A DNA stretch of 64,000 bases from JAMLIN01 sp041676645 (lineage in GTDB: Bacteria; Pseudomonadota; Gammaproteobacteria; Burkholderiales; Burkholderiaceae_E): positions 1 to 64,000 of the forward strand of contig JBAYRO010000002.1 in assembly GCA_041676645.1 (NCBI GenBank), written 5' to 3'. This document shows, one piece after another, positions 7,773 to 16,313 of this stretch. Position numbers and translations under genes: made by a program. The notes under the pieces were generated by a model, which ran no database searches, was not told where the DNA came from, and saw nothing but the letters and a program-made list of their open reading frames with translations. Position 1 is the first letter of the stretch, and each line of letters starts with the position of its first letter.

Positions 7773-9044
7773 ATGAAGCTGGAGACGATCGCCGTGCATG
7801 GCGGTTACACCCCCGAACCGACGACCCGCGCCGTGGCCGTGCCCATCTACCAGACCGTCTCCTACGCGTTCGACGACACCCAGCACGGGGCCGATCTGTT
7901 CGACCTCAAGGTGCCGGGGAACATCTACACCCGGATCATGAACCCGACCCAGGACGTCCTCGAGAAGCGGGTCGCCGCCCTCGAAGGCGGTGTCGGCGCG
8001 CTGGCGCTTGCCTCCGGGCAGTCGGCGGTGCTCTATTCGCTGCAGACGATCATGGAGGCCGGCGACAACTTCATCTCGGCCGCCACCCTGTACGGGGGCA
8101 CCTACAATCTCTTCGCGCACACCATGCCGCAGTTCGGGATCGAGACGCGCTTCGCCGATGCGCGCGATCCGGGCAGCTTCGAGCCGCTGATCGACGACCG
8201 GACCAAGGCGATCTACATCGAGTCGATCGGCAACCCGCTGGGCAACATCACCGACATCGAGGCCCTGGCCGCCATCGCCCATCGCCATGGCATCCCGCTC
8301 ATCGTCGACAACACCGTCGCCACGCCCTGGCTGCTGCGGCCCTTCGAGCACGGCGCCGACATCGTCGTGCACTCGCTCACCAAGTACCTCGGCGGACACG
8401 GCAACTCGCTCGGTGGTGCGATCGTGGACTCCGGCAAGTTCCCGTGGGCCGAGCACAAGCAGCGCTTCAAGCGCCTGAACGAGCCCGACGTTTCATACCA
8501 CGGCGTGGTCTACACCGAGGCGCTGGGCGAGGCCGCCTACATCGGCCGCGCCCGCGTGGTGCCGCTGCGCAACACCGGCGCGGCGATCAGCCCCTTCAAT
8601 GCCTTCCAGATCCTGCAGGGCATCGAGACCCTGGGCCTGCGGATGGACCGGATCACCGAGAACGCGGCGTCGATCGCCCGTTTCCTCGCCGGGCACTCCA
8701 AGGTTCGCTGGGTCAACTATGCCGGGCTCGAGAACCATCCCGACCACGCGCTGGCGCGCAAGTACCTGGGCGGCCGGCCGTCGGGCATCCTGACCTTCGG
8801 CGTCGAGGGCGGTCGCGAAGGGGGTGCGCGGTTCCAGGACGCCCTGCAGCTCGTGCTGCGCCTGGTGAACATCGGGGATTCGCGCACCCTCGCCTGCCAT
8901 CCGGCCTCCACGACCCACCGCCAGCTTTCGGCGCAGGAACTGGAGAAGGCGGGTGTCACCGAGGACACGGTGCGGCTGTCGATCGGCATCGAGCATGTCG
9001 ACGACCTCATCGCCGATCTCTCGCAGGCGCTGGACAAAGCCTGA
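7773..9044 (+). CDS. metY: O-acetylhomoserine sulfhydrylase (aminocarboxypropyltransferase)
   Basis: PLP enzyme of 423 residues, normal for MetY. It converts O-acetylhomoserine plus sulfide to homocysteine in cytosolic methionine synthesis. The opening LETIAVHGGYTPEPTTRAVAVP is characteristic, as are YTRIMNPTQ, the phosphate-binding SGQSA, and the PLP-lysine segment HSLTKYLGGHG. The terminal GDSRTLACHPASTTH and VRLSIGIEH motifs are present. The start is set by AGGAG seven nt upstream. It appears to be a single-gene unit. Cystathionine-gamma-synthase relatives are the alternative, but the length and the extended central region favour MetY. Confidence 0.95.
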   Translation: MKLETIAVHGGYTPEPTTRAVAVPIYQTVSYAFDDTQHGADLFDLKVPGNIYTRIMNPTQDVLEKRVAALEGGVGALALASGQSAVLYSLQTIMEAGDNFISAATLYGGTYNLFAHTMPQFGIETRFADARDPGSFEPLIDDRTKAIYIESIGNPLGNITDIEALAAIAHRHGIPLIVDNTVATPWLLRPFEHGADIVVHSLTKYLGGHGNSLGGAIVDSGKFPWAEHKQRFKRLNEPDVSYHGVVYTEALGEAAYIGRARVVPLRNTGAAISPFNAFQILQGIETLGLRMDRITENAASIARFLAGHSKVRWVNYAGLENHPDHALARKYLGGRPSGILTFGVEGGREGGARFQDALQLVLRLVNIGDSRTLACHPASTTHRQLSAQELEKAGVTEDTVRLSIGIEHVDDLIADLSQALDKA

Positions 9045-9052
9045 GCTGGCGC

Positions 9053-9199
9053 TCAGTCGGGCACGACGGCGGTAACCTCGATCTCGACCTTGGCCGCCGG
9101 GTCCAGGAGGGCGCTCACCTGGACGACGCCCATCGCCGGGAAGACCGGCCCCAGTGCCTCGCGGTAGACCGGGCCGATCTCGGCGAAGCGCGCCGCGCG
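9053..9199 (-). pseudogene. 3' remnant of a RidA-family (enamine/imine deaminase) gene
   Basis: Read on the minus strand, this stretch encodes RFAEIGPVYREALGPVFPAM followed by GVVQVSALLDPAAKVEIEV and a stop at 9053. It matches the C-terminal third of RidA proteins (compare DFATVNATYEAFF and PARSCVEVARLPKDVKIEIEAIAV in E. coli RidA). Upstream in the same frame the similarity stops at about 9199. No start codon is available before the adjacent histidine kinase gene begins at 9317. It is therefore a truncated relic, probably cut when the kinase gene or its flank was inserted. Confidence 0.6.
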
Positions 9200-9316
9200 G
9201 ATCCCCGCCGCCCCGGGCAGCCGCTGGCGCTCGCCCGAGCGCCGATCATCGCACAGCGGAACGCATCCGGCTTGCCTCGTGGAACACTCGCGTGCGCCCG
9301 AGGAAATCCCCGATCG

Positions 9317-12094
9317 ATGAAATCGCCTCTGCTGACCGCGCTCGCGTGCTGGGCCACCGGACTGGTCGCCGTCCTTGCGACGGCCGATTCGAACCAGATC
9401 GCGGCGATCTTTCCGCCCGCTGGCATCGGCATCGCAGCGGCCCTGGTAGCCGGTCCGCGTGCCCTGGCCGGGGTCTTCCTCGGCACGCTCGCCATGGCGC
9501 TGTCGCTCGAACCACTGGCTGCCGCCGGCATCGCTCCGGATCCGGTGACCGCCATCGTGGCCGGTCTGGTCGGCGCAGGCCAGGCTGCCCTGGGCGCCGC
9601 GCTGGTCCGCCGCCTGCTGCCGGCGGGCTCATCGCCTCCGGCCGAACCCCGGCGACTGGTGGAACTGCTGGTACTGGCCGGGCCCGCGACCTGTCTCGTG
9701 AGCGCTGCGGCCAGCACGGCCCTGCTCCTCGCGAGCGGCCATGTGCCGGCGGACAGGATCATAGCGGCCGGATACCGGCTCTGGGTGGCCGACACCCTCG
9801 GGGTGGCGGTGTTCCTGCCGCTGGGCCTGGCACTGGCGGCCCGGCCGCGCCCCGATTGGCGCCCGCTCCTGCTCACCGCGGGCCTGCCGATGCTGCTGGC
9901 CGGGCTGGTCATCGCCGCCGCGATGATCCACCAGGAAAGGGCGGACCTCGAGGCGTCACGAGAGGACTTCGCCCGCCAGAGCACCGAGGCGGCCCGCGGA
10001 CTCCTGGACCAGATCGACGAGGTGCAGCTGATCCTGGATGCCACCCACGGCCATCTCAAGGCCAGCGAGGAAGTCGTGCCCGCCGAGTTCCTCCGCTTCA
10101 CGGCGCCGCTGATCGTGCGCTCACCGGCAATCCAGGCGATCGGCGTCTCCTGGTATGTCCGCCCGGACGAGCGCGACGAGTTCCTGCGACACCAGCGCGA
10201 ACTCCACGGTCCGCAGTTCCGCATCCTTGCCCGCGGTGAGGACAATACGCTCGTCCCGGCGGAACCCGCGGGCGACGCCATGGTGATCTCGCTGATCGAG
10301 CCCCTGCAGCTCAACCAGCGCGCGCTCGGTGTCGATACGCTGTCGGTTCCCGAGGCGGCCGAACCGATTCACCGGACCCTGCGAACCGGCTTCCAGACCG
10401 CCACCAGCGGCTTCCGTCTCGCCCAGAGCCCCGATGCCGGCCTCGGCATCGTCATCTACAAGGGCGTGGACGAGCGCGGACTACCGGCCGCGCAGGACGG
10501 GAATCCCGAGTTCACCCGCCCGGCTGGCGTCGCCTTCGTGGCGTTCGAGATCGATGCCCTGGCGCAGGCGAGCTTCGAAGGACTCGTCGGCAATGTCCGC
10601 TACTGCATCCTCGATGTCACCGAAGCGACGCCACGGGTGCTCGGCGGCAATGGCGCCTGTCACGACGCGAGCGAGCCGGCCGCGTCGTTCGCCCGCCCGC
10701 TGGAGTGGCGCGGCGAGATCCCCATGGCGGGTCGCACGCTCGAGCTGCAACTGGAGGCCGGTGCGAACGCAACGGCGACGGCGGTCGCGATGGCCCGCGC
10801 GGCCGCGATGTTCGGTGCCCTGACGCTTGCCGCCTTCCTGCTGTCCGTGGCCGGGCGCAACGCCGAAGTGGCGCGCCTGGTCGAGCGGCGCACGAGCGAG
10901 CTGGCCGACGAGATGAAGATTCGCCGACGCGTCACCGCGGCGCTCGCACGCAGCGAGCAGCGACTGCGCACCTTGCTGGGCAGCACGGCCGCCGGAATCG
11001 TCGAGATGAATCCCGACCGGCGCATCGTGCGATCGAATGCCTACTTCTCCCGACTGGTCGGCCTGCGCGAACCGGACATGATCGGCCGCTACCTGTCCGA
11101 GCTCGTGCATCCCGACGAACGCGATGCCGAATCCAGCGCCTGGTCCGGCGTGGCCACGCTCGCCGTCGATCAGCTCCAGCGCCGGTTCCGGCTGTTGCGC
11201 GAGGACGGCAGCGCGGTCAGTGTCGATGCCGCGATCAGTCCGATCCGCGACGCGCGCGGCCGGGTCGTGCGGATGGTGGCGGTCATCCAGGACCTGTCCG
11301 AGGCCGAGCAGCGTGCGATGGCCGAGATGGCGCGCGAGAAGGCCGAAGCGGCGAGCCGCGCCAAGACGGAGTTCGTGGCCCGGATGAGCCATGAATTGCG
11401 GACCCCGCTCAACGCCCTGCTCGGCTTCGCGCAGCTGCTCTCCAGCCGGCCCGACGAGCCGCTCAGCGACGGGCAGGCCGAGGCGGTGCGGATCATCGAG
11501 CAGTCGGGCTGGCACCTGCTCGACATGATCAACGACCTGCTTGAGCTCTCCCGGATCGAAGCCGGGCACGTCAGCGTCCAGGTCGGCAGGATCGATCTCG
11601 AGCCGATCATCGCCGAGAGCCTCCACCTGGTGGGCATGCTCGGCAGCGAACAGGGAATCCGGGTATCGACCCACATCGATGAATCCGCCCGTCATGTGAT
11701 CGCCGATCCGACCCGCCTGCGCCAGGTGCTGGTCAACCTGCTCAGCAATGCGATCAAGTACAACCGCCCCGGCGGCACGGTACGGATCGAGGTCGAACGC
11801 GCGGTTGCGCCGCACAAGGTGGCGCTGCGGGTTCGCGACACCGGCACCGGAATCGATGCGCAGCAGCTCGTCCATCTCTTCGAGCCCTTCAATCGCCTCG
11901 GCCGCGACGACACGATCCCGGGGACCGGCATCGGACTGGTGATCGCCCGCAACCTGGTGGAACTGATGGACGGCACGCTGGAAGCCGCCAGCCAGCCCGG
12001 CCGGGGTTCCTGCTTCACGGTCACGCTGCCCCTCGGGCGGGCCCCGCAGACCGAAGCGGCCATCCGGCCGCTCGGCCGCGCCACCGCACACTAG
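9317..12094 (+). CDS. membrane sensor histidine kinase, MASE1-CHASE-PAS-HisKA-HATPase
   Basis: Protein of 925 residues. Residues 1 to about 200 are a multi-helix MASE1-like membrane domain (FPPAGIGIAAALV). About 205-420 form a periplasmic CHASE-type sensor (IQAIGVSWYVRPDERDEF, ending VAFEIDAL). A further membrane helix lies near 490-512, then a PAS domain at about 550-660 (AGIVEMNPDRRIVRSN). The HisKA box MSHELRTPLNALLGFAQLL carries phospho-acceptor His692. The ATP-binding domain has the N box (NLLSNAIKYN), DTGTGID and GTGIGLVIARNL. There is no receiver domain and no response regulator nearby, so its partner is elsewhere. The gene ends on a CTAG shared with the stop of the convergent ClC gene. 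The signal is unknown. Confidence 0.9.
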   Translation: MKSPLLTALACWATGLVAVLATADSNQIAAIFPPAGIGIAAALVAGPRALAGVFLGTLAMALSLEPLAAAGIAPDPVTAIVAGLVGAGQAALGAALVRRLLPAGSSPPAEPRRLVELLVLAGPATCLVSAAASTALLLASGHVPADRIIAAGYRLWVADTLGVAVFLPLGLALAARPRPDWRPLLLTAGLPMLLAGLVIAAAMIHQERADLEASREDFARQSTEAARGLLDQIDEVQLILDATHGHLKASEEVVPAEFLRFTAPLIVRSPAIQAIGVSWYVRPDERDEFLRHQRELHGPQFRILARGEDNTLVPAEPAGDAMVISLIEPLQLNQRALGVDTLSVPEAAEPIHRTLRTGFQTATSGFRLAQSPDAGLGIVIYKGVDERGLPAAQDGNPEFTRPAGVAFVAFEIDALAQASFEGLVGNVRYCILDVTEATPRVLGGNGACHDASEPAASFARPLEWRGEIPMAGRTLELQLEAGANATATAVAMARAAAMFGALTLAAFLLSVAGRNAEVARLVERRTSELADEMKIRRRVTAALARSEQRLRTLLGSTAAGIVEMNPDRRIVRSNAYFSRLVGLREPDMIGRYLSELVHPDERDAESSAWSGVATLAVDQLQRRFRLLREDGSAVSVDAAISPIRDARGRVVRMVAVIQDLSEAEQRAMAEMAREKAEAASRAKTEFVARMSHELRTPLNALLGFAQLLSSRPDEPLSDGQAEAVRIIEQSGWHLLDMINDLLELSRIEAGHVSVQVGRIDLEPIIAESLHLVGMLGSEQGIRVSTHIDESARHVIADPTRLRQVLVNLLSNAIKYNRPGGTVRIEVERAVAPHKVALRVRDTGTGIDAQQLVHLFEPFNRLGRDDTIPGTGIGLVIARNLVELMDGTLEAASQPGRGSCFTVTLPLGRAPQTEAAIRPLGRATAH

Positions 12095-13407
12095 CGCGCC
12101 GGCTTCGGCAAGGGCCCGAGATAGGCGCGCGCAAGCGATTCGTAGAGAGGCGGCGTCATGGCCCTGGACACACTGCTCGCGATCACGGCCGTCGCCATCA
12201 GCGCGATCATCATCCCGTGGCCATCGGTCATCTCCATCATGATCACGAAGGAGGTGATCGGCGCCTGCGTGACGGCAGCGAGATAGCCGACCATCGCCAG
12301 CGCGATCAGGGCCGAGAGCGGCACATCGGAGAACACCAGGCTGACGAACTGTCCGACGCCGGCGCCGATCGACAGGGTCGGCGCGAAGATCCCGCCGGGC
12401 ATCCCGACCAGGTAGCTGATCAGCAATGCCGCGGCCTTCAGCGGCGCATACCAGATGCCGACCGACTCCTGGTCGGACAGCAGCGCCTGCGCTTCGCGAT
12501 AGCCGCTGCCGAACGTGACCCCGCCGCTGGCGATGCCGATGAGCGCCAGCACGAGGCCGCACAGCAGCGCGAACCGGTACGGATGATCATTGCGCAGGGC
12601 CCGCAGGCGGGCCGGCACCCAGCGCACGACATTGAGCATCAGCCAGCCGAAGGCACCGCCGGAGAAGCCGGTGAGCAGCGCGGTGCACAGCACCGCGACC
12701 ACCAGGTCCGGCGGATACTCCAGCGGGACCTGGATGGTGCCGAAGTATCGGTAGTCACCGGCAAGCGCGAGCGCAATGATTCCGGCGAACAGGATCGCCG
12801 TGATCAGCGTGCCGCTGGTTCGCTGCTCGAAGTTCTTGTTGATTTCCTCGAAGGCGAAGACCACACCGGCCAGGGGCGTGTTGAACGCCGCCGCCAGCCC
12901 GGCGGCCCCGCCGGCGACGATGAACTGGCGGTCGATCCGGCTCGAACTGCGCGGATAGGCACGGCGCATGGTGTACATCACCGCGGCGCCGATATGCACC
13001 GAGGGCCCTTCGCGGCCGATCGTGTAGCCGCCCAGCATCCCGAGGGTGGAGACGAAGATCTTGCCGACCATGACGCGCAGGGACAGCAGCGCGTCGCGCC
13101 TGGCCGGCTCGGGCGACTTGACGGTGGCGATCACCTGCGGGATTCCGCTGCCTTCGGACCCGGGGAAATAGCGGCGGGTCAGCCAGACGGCGCCCACTCC
13201 GACGGCCGGGGTGATCAGCAGCGGCAGCCAGGATGCCTGCTCGAAGGCCAGTCGAAACAGCATGTACGCGCCATCGACCAGCTTGGCGTACGCCACCGCG
13301 ATGAGTCCGACCGCGATCGCCCCGGCCCAGAACACGCCGTAGGTGAGCCACAGGCGGCGAGTGCCGATGCGGGTCCGGCGAATGATCCAGGGCAGATCGA
13401 TCTTCAT
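12091..13407 (-). CDS. ClC-family chloride channel / H+-Cl- exchanger
   Basis: Polytopic inner-membrane protein of 438 residues, lacking CBS domains. The ion-pathway signatures are present: GSGIP (about residue 86), GREGPSVHIGA (about 131) with the gating glutamate, GGIFAPTLSIGAG (about 337) and a late tyrosine in PPLYESL. FAFEEIN places a glutamate where exchangers carry the internal proton glutamate, which argues for an H+/Cl- antiporter rather than a channel. Known roles of bacterial members include extreme acid resistance; its role here is not evident. It follows ubiJ on the same strand after 87 nt, at the place where ubiB is commonly found. Confidence 0.92.
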   Translation of the reverse strand: MKIDLPWIIRRTRIGTRRLWLTYGVFWAGAIAVGLIAVAYAKLVDGAYMLFRLAFEQASWLPLLITPAVGVGAVWLTRRYFPGSEGSGIPQVIATVKSPEPARRDALLSLRVMVGKIFVSTLGMLGGYTIGREGPSVHIGAAVMYTMRRAYPRSSSRIDRQFIVAGGAAGLAAAFNTPLAGVVFAFEEINKNFEQRTSGTLITAILFAGIIALALAGDYRYFGTIQVPLEYPPDLVVAVLCTALLTGFSGGAFGWLMLNVVRWVPARLRALRNDHPYRFALLCGLVLALIGIASGGVTFGSGYREAQALLSDQESVGIWYAPLKAAALLISYLVGMPGGIFAPTLSIGAGVGQFVSLVFSDVPLSALIALAMVGYLAAVTQAPITSFVIMMEMTDGHGMMIALMATAVIASSVSRAMTPPLYESLARAYLGPLPKPAR

Positions 13408-13494
13408 GCCCGACGACTCGGTCAGCGGAATTCCGGTACGAGGGAGGAACGGCGATGAAACATCGCCCCGAGCGGCTTGGTGGCGCCTCGAGGA

Positions 13495-14145
13495 TCAGCG
13501 CCCGGGCAATTCGTTGCGATCGCGGATGCGCCGGGCGAGGACATCGACGCGCTGCGCCATGGCGGCGCAGCGCTCGCGCTGTCGATCGAGTTCGGCGCTG
13601 CGCGCCAGGGGCGACTCGCCGGATTCGATGAAGCCGCCGAGCTGTCGATAGAGGCGCTCGCCGGCATCGGCGACCAGGCCGCGCGCGGCACGTGAACCGC
13701 CGGCGATCCGGCGCGCGGCAATGTCGCCGACGACACGGCTGAGGTCTTCCTCGCCATCCCAGCGAACCGACTGCAGCAGTTCGCCCAGGGTGGCCGCGAG
13801 CATCACGTCGCCCTCGATCCGCATATGGCTCGACAGGCCCCGGACGCCGTCGCGCAGCCAGTCGAAGCCGGCCTGCGGCGAAGGCCGCAGGAGCATCTGC
13901 ACGCCGGCTTCGCCCGGTTCGGACGCGGCCAGCCGACCATCGGCGTCGATGGCCAGCCACAGGTCGGGGACGAGCCCCCAGCCCGCGCCGGGCTCGACGC
14001 CCAGCCGCAGGCGGCGCTCGCCGAACATCCGCAGGCGCTCGCGCGCCGCCGGATGCTGGTCGAGAACGTGGTTGAGCGCCGCGACCAGCGAAGGCAGCGC
14101 CAGCCGGCCGAGTTGTCGCGCCGGCGCGGGTGCCGCCTGGTTCAT
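13495..14145 (-). CDS. ubiJ: ubiquinone biosynthesis accessory factor UbiJ
   Basis: Protein of 216 residues with an SCP2-type lipid-binding fold (LVAALNHVLDQHPAARERL then LRLGVEPG and MRIEGDVMLAATLGELLQ). It ends with a basic, coiled-coil-like tail (RSAELDRQRERCAAMAQRVD). UbiJ helps hold isoprenoid intermediates in the soluble Ubi complex for aerobic ubiquinone synthesis. It overlaps the upstream Tim44-like gene by 4 nt and shares the transcription unit with ubiE, the usual company. The sequence is divergent, as is normal for UbiJ, so the call rests equally on the SCP2 pattern and the context. Confidence 0.85.
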   Translation of the reverse strand: MNQAAPAPARQLGRLALPSLVAALNHVLDQHPAARERLRMFGERRLRLGVEPGAGWGLVPDLWLAIDADGRLAASEPGEAGVQMLLRPSPQAGFDWLRDGVRGLSSHMRIEGDVMLAATLGELLQSVRWDGEEDLSRVVGDIAARRIAGGSRAARGLVADAGERLYRQLGGFIESGESPLARSAELDRQRERCAAMAQRVDVLARRIRDRNELPGR

Positions 14146-15017
14146 TCGACCTGCTGGATCCCGGCGAGGATCCAGCCACCCGAGCCCTGGCGGGGCTTGG
14201 CGAGATTCCAGATCTCCTCGAACGCCTCCGCGGACTGGCCGGCCTCCTCGCGCAGCATGCCGGTGTAGCGTACCGAAGCGATGTACTCGCTCGGGGTCGT
14301 CTCGATGCCGAGCAGTTCGGCGTCGAGCTGCACGACATCGGTGCGCTGGGAAGCGCCCCCATCCTGCTCGAGCTGCAGCCTGAGTTCGGCGAAGACTTCC
14401 GGCGAGGTGAATTCACGCAGGTCCTTCAGGTCACCGGCGTCGAAGACCGCCTGCAGGCGAATGAACTGGACCTTCGCCTGATGGACGAAGCCATCGACAT
14501 CGAAGTCGGCCGGCACGCCGATCGGGCGATCCATGGTATCGACCGCAGCGGCGCCCGCGCCGCCACCGCCGGGCCCGGCCATCGGATGACGCGGCATCTG
14601 TTCGCGCAGCATCGGCCCACCTGCGCCCTGCAGGGCCGGGCGGCGCTGCGATGCCACGAGCCGGCGATAGAGCATGAACCCGAGCGCGGCCAGCAGGCCG
14701 ATCAGGATGATCGTGCCGAACTCCTCGGACAGGCCGAGGCTGCTTGCCAGCCAGGCCAGGCCGAGCCCGGCGGCGAGGCCACCGATCGGACCGAGCCAGC
14801 GGTTGCCGCCAGCCGCGGCGGCGTTGCCGGGAGGCTGCTGGCGGGCCGCCTGGCCCGCGGGCGGCTGGGCCGGCGCATTGCGTTGGCGGACGATGTCCGA
14901 CTGCTTGCCGAAGGAGCGTCCGCCGCCCATGCGGCGGGCGTCGGCTTCGGGGACCGCCATCACGAACGCGGTGACCCCGGCGGCCACCATCATCAGGAAT
15001 CGTTGCCAGTGCTTCAT
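14142..15017 (-). CDS. Tim44-like domain membrane protein
   Basis: Protein of 291 residues with a signal-like hydrophobic N-terminus ending MAVPEADARRMGGGRSFGKQ. A low-complexity Gln/Pro/Ala segment follows, then one or two membrane segments (LGPIGGLAAGLGLAWLASSL and FGTIILIGLLAALGFMLYRR). The C-terminal Tim44-like domain runs from FDVDGFVHQAKVQFIRLQ to EIWNLAKP and GGWILAGIQQVE. Family knowledge: these proteins often sit between ubiE and ubiJ in betaproteobacteria, and their function is not established. The start at 15017 has GGAG nine nt upstream; an in-frame ATG at 15032 would overlap that site. The 4-nt overlap with ubiJ suggests coupled translation. Confidence 0.85.
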   Translation of the reverse strand: MKHWQRFLMMVAAGVTAFVMAVPEADARRMGGGRSFGKQSDIVRQRNAPAQPPAGQAARQQPPGNAAAAGGNRWLGPIGGLAAGLGLAWLASSLGLSEEFGTIILIGLLAALGFMLYRRLVASQRRPALQGAGGPMLREQMPRHPMAGPGGGGAGAAAVDTMDRPIGVPADFDVDGFVHQAKVQFIRLQAVFDAGDLKDLREFTSPEVFAELRLQLEQDGGASQRTDVVQLDAELLGIETTPSEYIASVRYTGMLREEAGQSAEAFEEIWNLAKPRQGSGGWILAGIQQVE

Positions 15018-15073
15018 CTTGCGTGTCTCCATCGTGATTGGCTTGCGGGACGCGGCCGGGCCATGCAGGGCCC

Positions 15074-15814
15074 TCAGACCGCGATCCCCTCGTGCAGCGC
15101 GACGACGCCCGCGCTGAGGTTGAAGTAGCGGACCCTGGCGAACCCGGCGTCGGTCATCATGGTCTTCAGGGTTTCCTGGTCCGGATGCATGCGGATCGAT
15201 TCCGCAAGATAACGGTAGCTGTCGGCATCCCCGGCGACGACGCGCCCGAGCTGCGGCAGCACCGAGAAGGAATAGATGTCGTAGGCTCGCTCGAGGGGTT
15301 TCCAGACCCTGGAGAATTCGAGCACCAGGAGCTTGCCCCCCGGACGCAGCACCCGGCGCATTTCGGCCAGCGCCCGATCCTTGTGGGTCATGTTGCGCAG
15401 TCCGAACGCCACGCTGACCCGGTCGAAGTAACGATCGGGAAAGGGCAGCGCCTCTGCGTCGCACTGCAGGGCCGGCTGGACATGGCCGGCATCGAGCATC
15501 CGGTCGCGCCCCACCGTGAGCATCGAGCCGTTGATGTCGGTGAGCCAGACCTCGCCGTCGGGTCCCGCGCGCCGGGCGAACGCGCTCGCCAGGTCGGCGG
15601 TTCCACCGGCGACGTCGAGCACCTTCATTGCCTTGCGCACGCCCGCCTGCCTTACGGTGAAGGCCTTCCAGGCCCGGTGCATGCCGACCGACATCAGGTC
15701 GTTCATGAGGTCGTAGCGCTGCGCCACCGAATGGAAGACGTCCGCGACCTTGCCGGCCTTCTCGGTCGCGGTGATCCTGCGGTAGCCGAAATCGGTCGTT
15801 TCGGGGCCGCTCAT
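15074..15814 (-). CDS. ubiE: ubiquinone/menaquinone C-methyltransferase UbiE
   Basis: SAM-dependent methyltransferase of 246 residues that methylates the benzoquinol ring (and demethylmenaquinol where present). Diagnostic motifs are TTDFGYRRI near the start, VFHSVAQRYDLMNDLMS, the SAM motif VLDVAGGTADLA, FGLRNMTHKD and LEFSRVWKPLERAYDIYSF. The stop side is followed by a Tim44-like gene and ubiJ, and its start overlaps the DUF971 gene by 4 nt, giving one ubiquinone-related operon. The start at 15814 gives the standard N-terminus. Confidence 0.97.
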   Translation of the reverse strand: MSGPETTDFGYRRITATEKAGKVADVFHSVAQRYDLMNDLMSVGMHRAWKAFTVRQAGVRKAMKVLDVAGGTADLASAFARRAGPDGEVWLTDINGSMLTVGRDRMLDAGHVQPALQCDAEALPFPDRYFDRVSVAFGLRNMTHKDRALAEMRRVLRPGGKLLVLEFSRVWKPLERAYDIYSFSVLPQLGRVVAGDADSYRYLAESIRMHPDQETLKTMMTDAGFARVRYFNLSAGVVALHEGIAV

Positions 15815-16269
15815 CGTCCGGGCCTCGAGATCGAGCGGGGGCCGCCGAGCCCGCCGTGCGGCTTGCCGGAGCCCGCGCCGGCACTGGCCGTGGCATCGGC
15901 CGGCAGAAGGTCGCGGCCCTTGCCTGCGCGCTCGAGCCGGGCGAGGTAGTCGGCCCAGAGCCGGTCGTGGTCGGTCGCGATCTCGTAGAGATAGTCCCAG
16001 GAATAGATCCCCGAGACGTGCCCGTCATCGAAACGCGGCAGGATCGCATAGTGGCCCACCGGCTCGATCGATTCGATCCGGACATCGCGCTTGCCGACCT
16101 GCAGGGTCTCCTGGCCCTTGCCGTGGCCACGCACCTCCGCCGACGGCGAATTCACGCGCAGGAACTCGAAGGACAGCCGGAACTTGCGGCCATCCTCATA
16201 GGCGAGTTCGAGCACACGGGAATCCTCGTGCACCACGAGCCCGACCGGAATCGGCGCCCCGGAACTCAT
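15811..16269 (-). CDS. DUF971 family protein (gamma-butyrobetaine hydroxylase-like N-terminal domain)
   Basis: Protein of 152 residues. The DUF971 core is visible from VHEDSRVLELAYEDGRKFRL through FLRVNSPSAEV, VGHYAILPRFDDGHVSGIYS and WDYLYEI. Families with this fold are linked to iron-sulfur assembly, but no catalytic residues are known. The last 35 residues (rich in Gly, Ser and Pro) are a disordered-looking tail. It overlaps ubiE by 4 nt, an arrangement common in betaproteobacteria. The ATG at 16269 has an AGGAGAG-type site about 9 nt upstream; an ATG at 16296 would remove that site from the leader. Confidence 0.85.
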   Translation of the reverse strand: MSSGAPIPVGLVVHEDSRVLELAYEDGRKFRLSFEFLRVNSPSAEVRGHGKGQETLQVGKRDVRIESIEPVGHYAILPRFDDGHVSGIYSWDYLYEIATDHDRLWADYLARLERAGKGRDLLPADATASAGAGSGKPHGGLGGPRSISRPGR

Positions 16270-16313
16270 GGCCGGGCCCTCTCCTGCACAATGCATCCAT
16301 ACATTCGCGCATG

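Noticed and set aside
9115..10314. Minus-strand open frame of 399 codons over the kinase N-terminus
   Set aside because: It is a shadow of the MASE1-CHASE coding region. It is Ser/Arg-rich without motifs, and it does not extend the RidA remnant, which is in a different frame.
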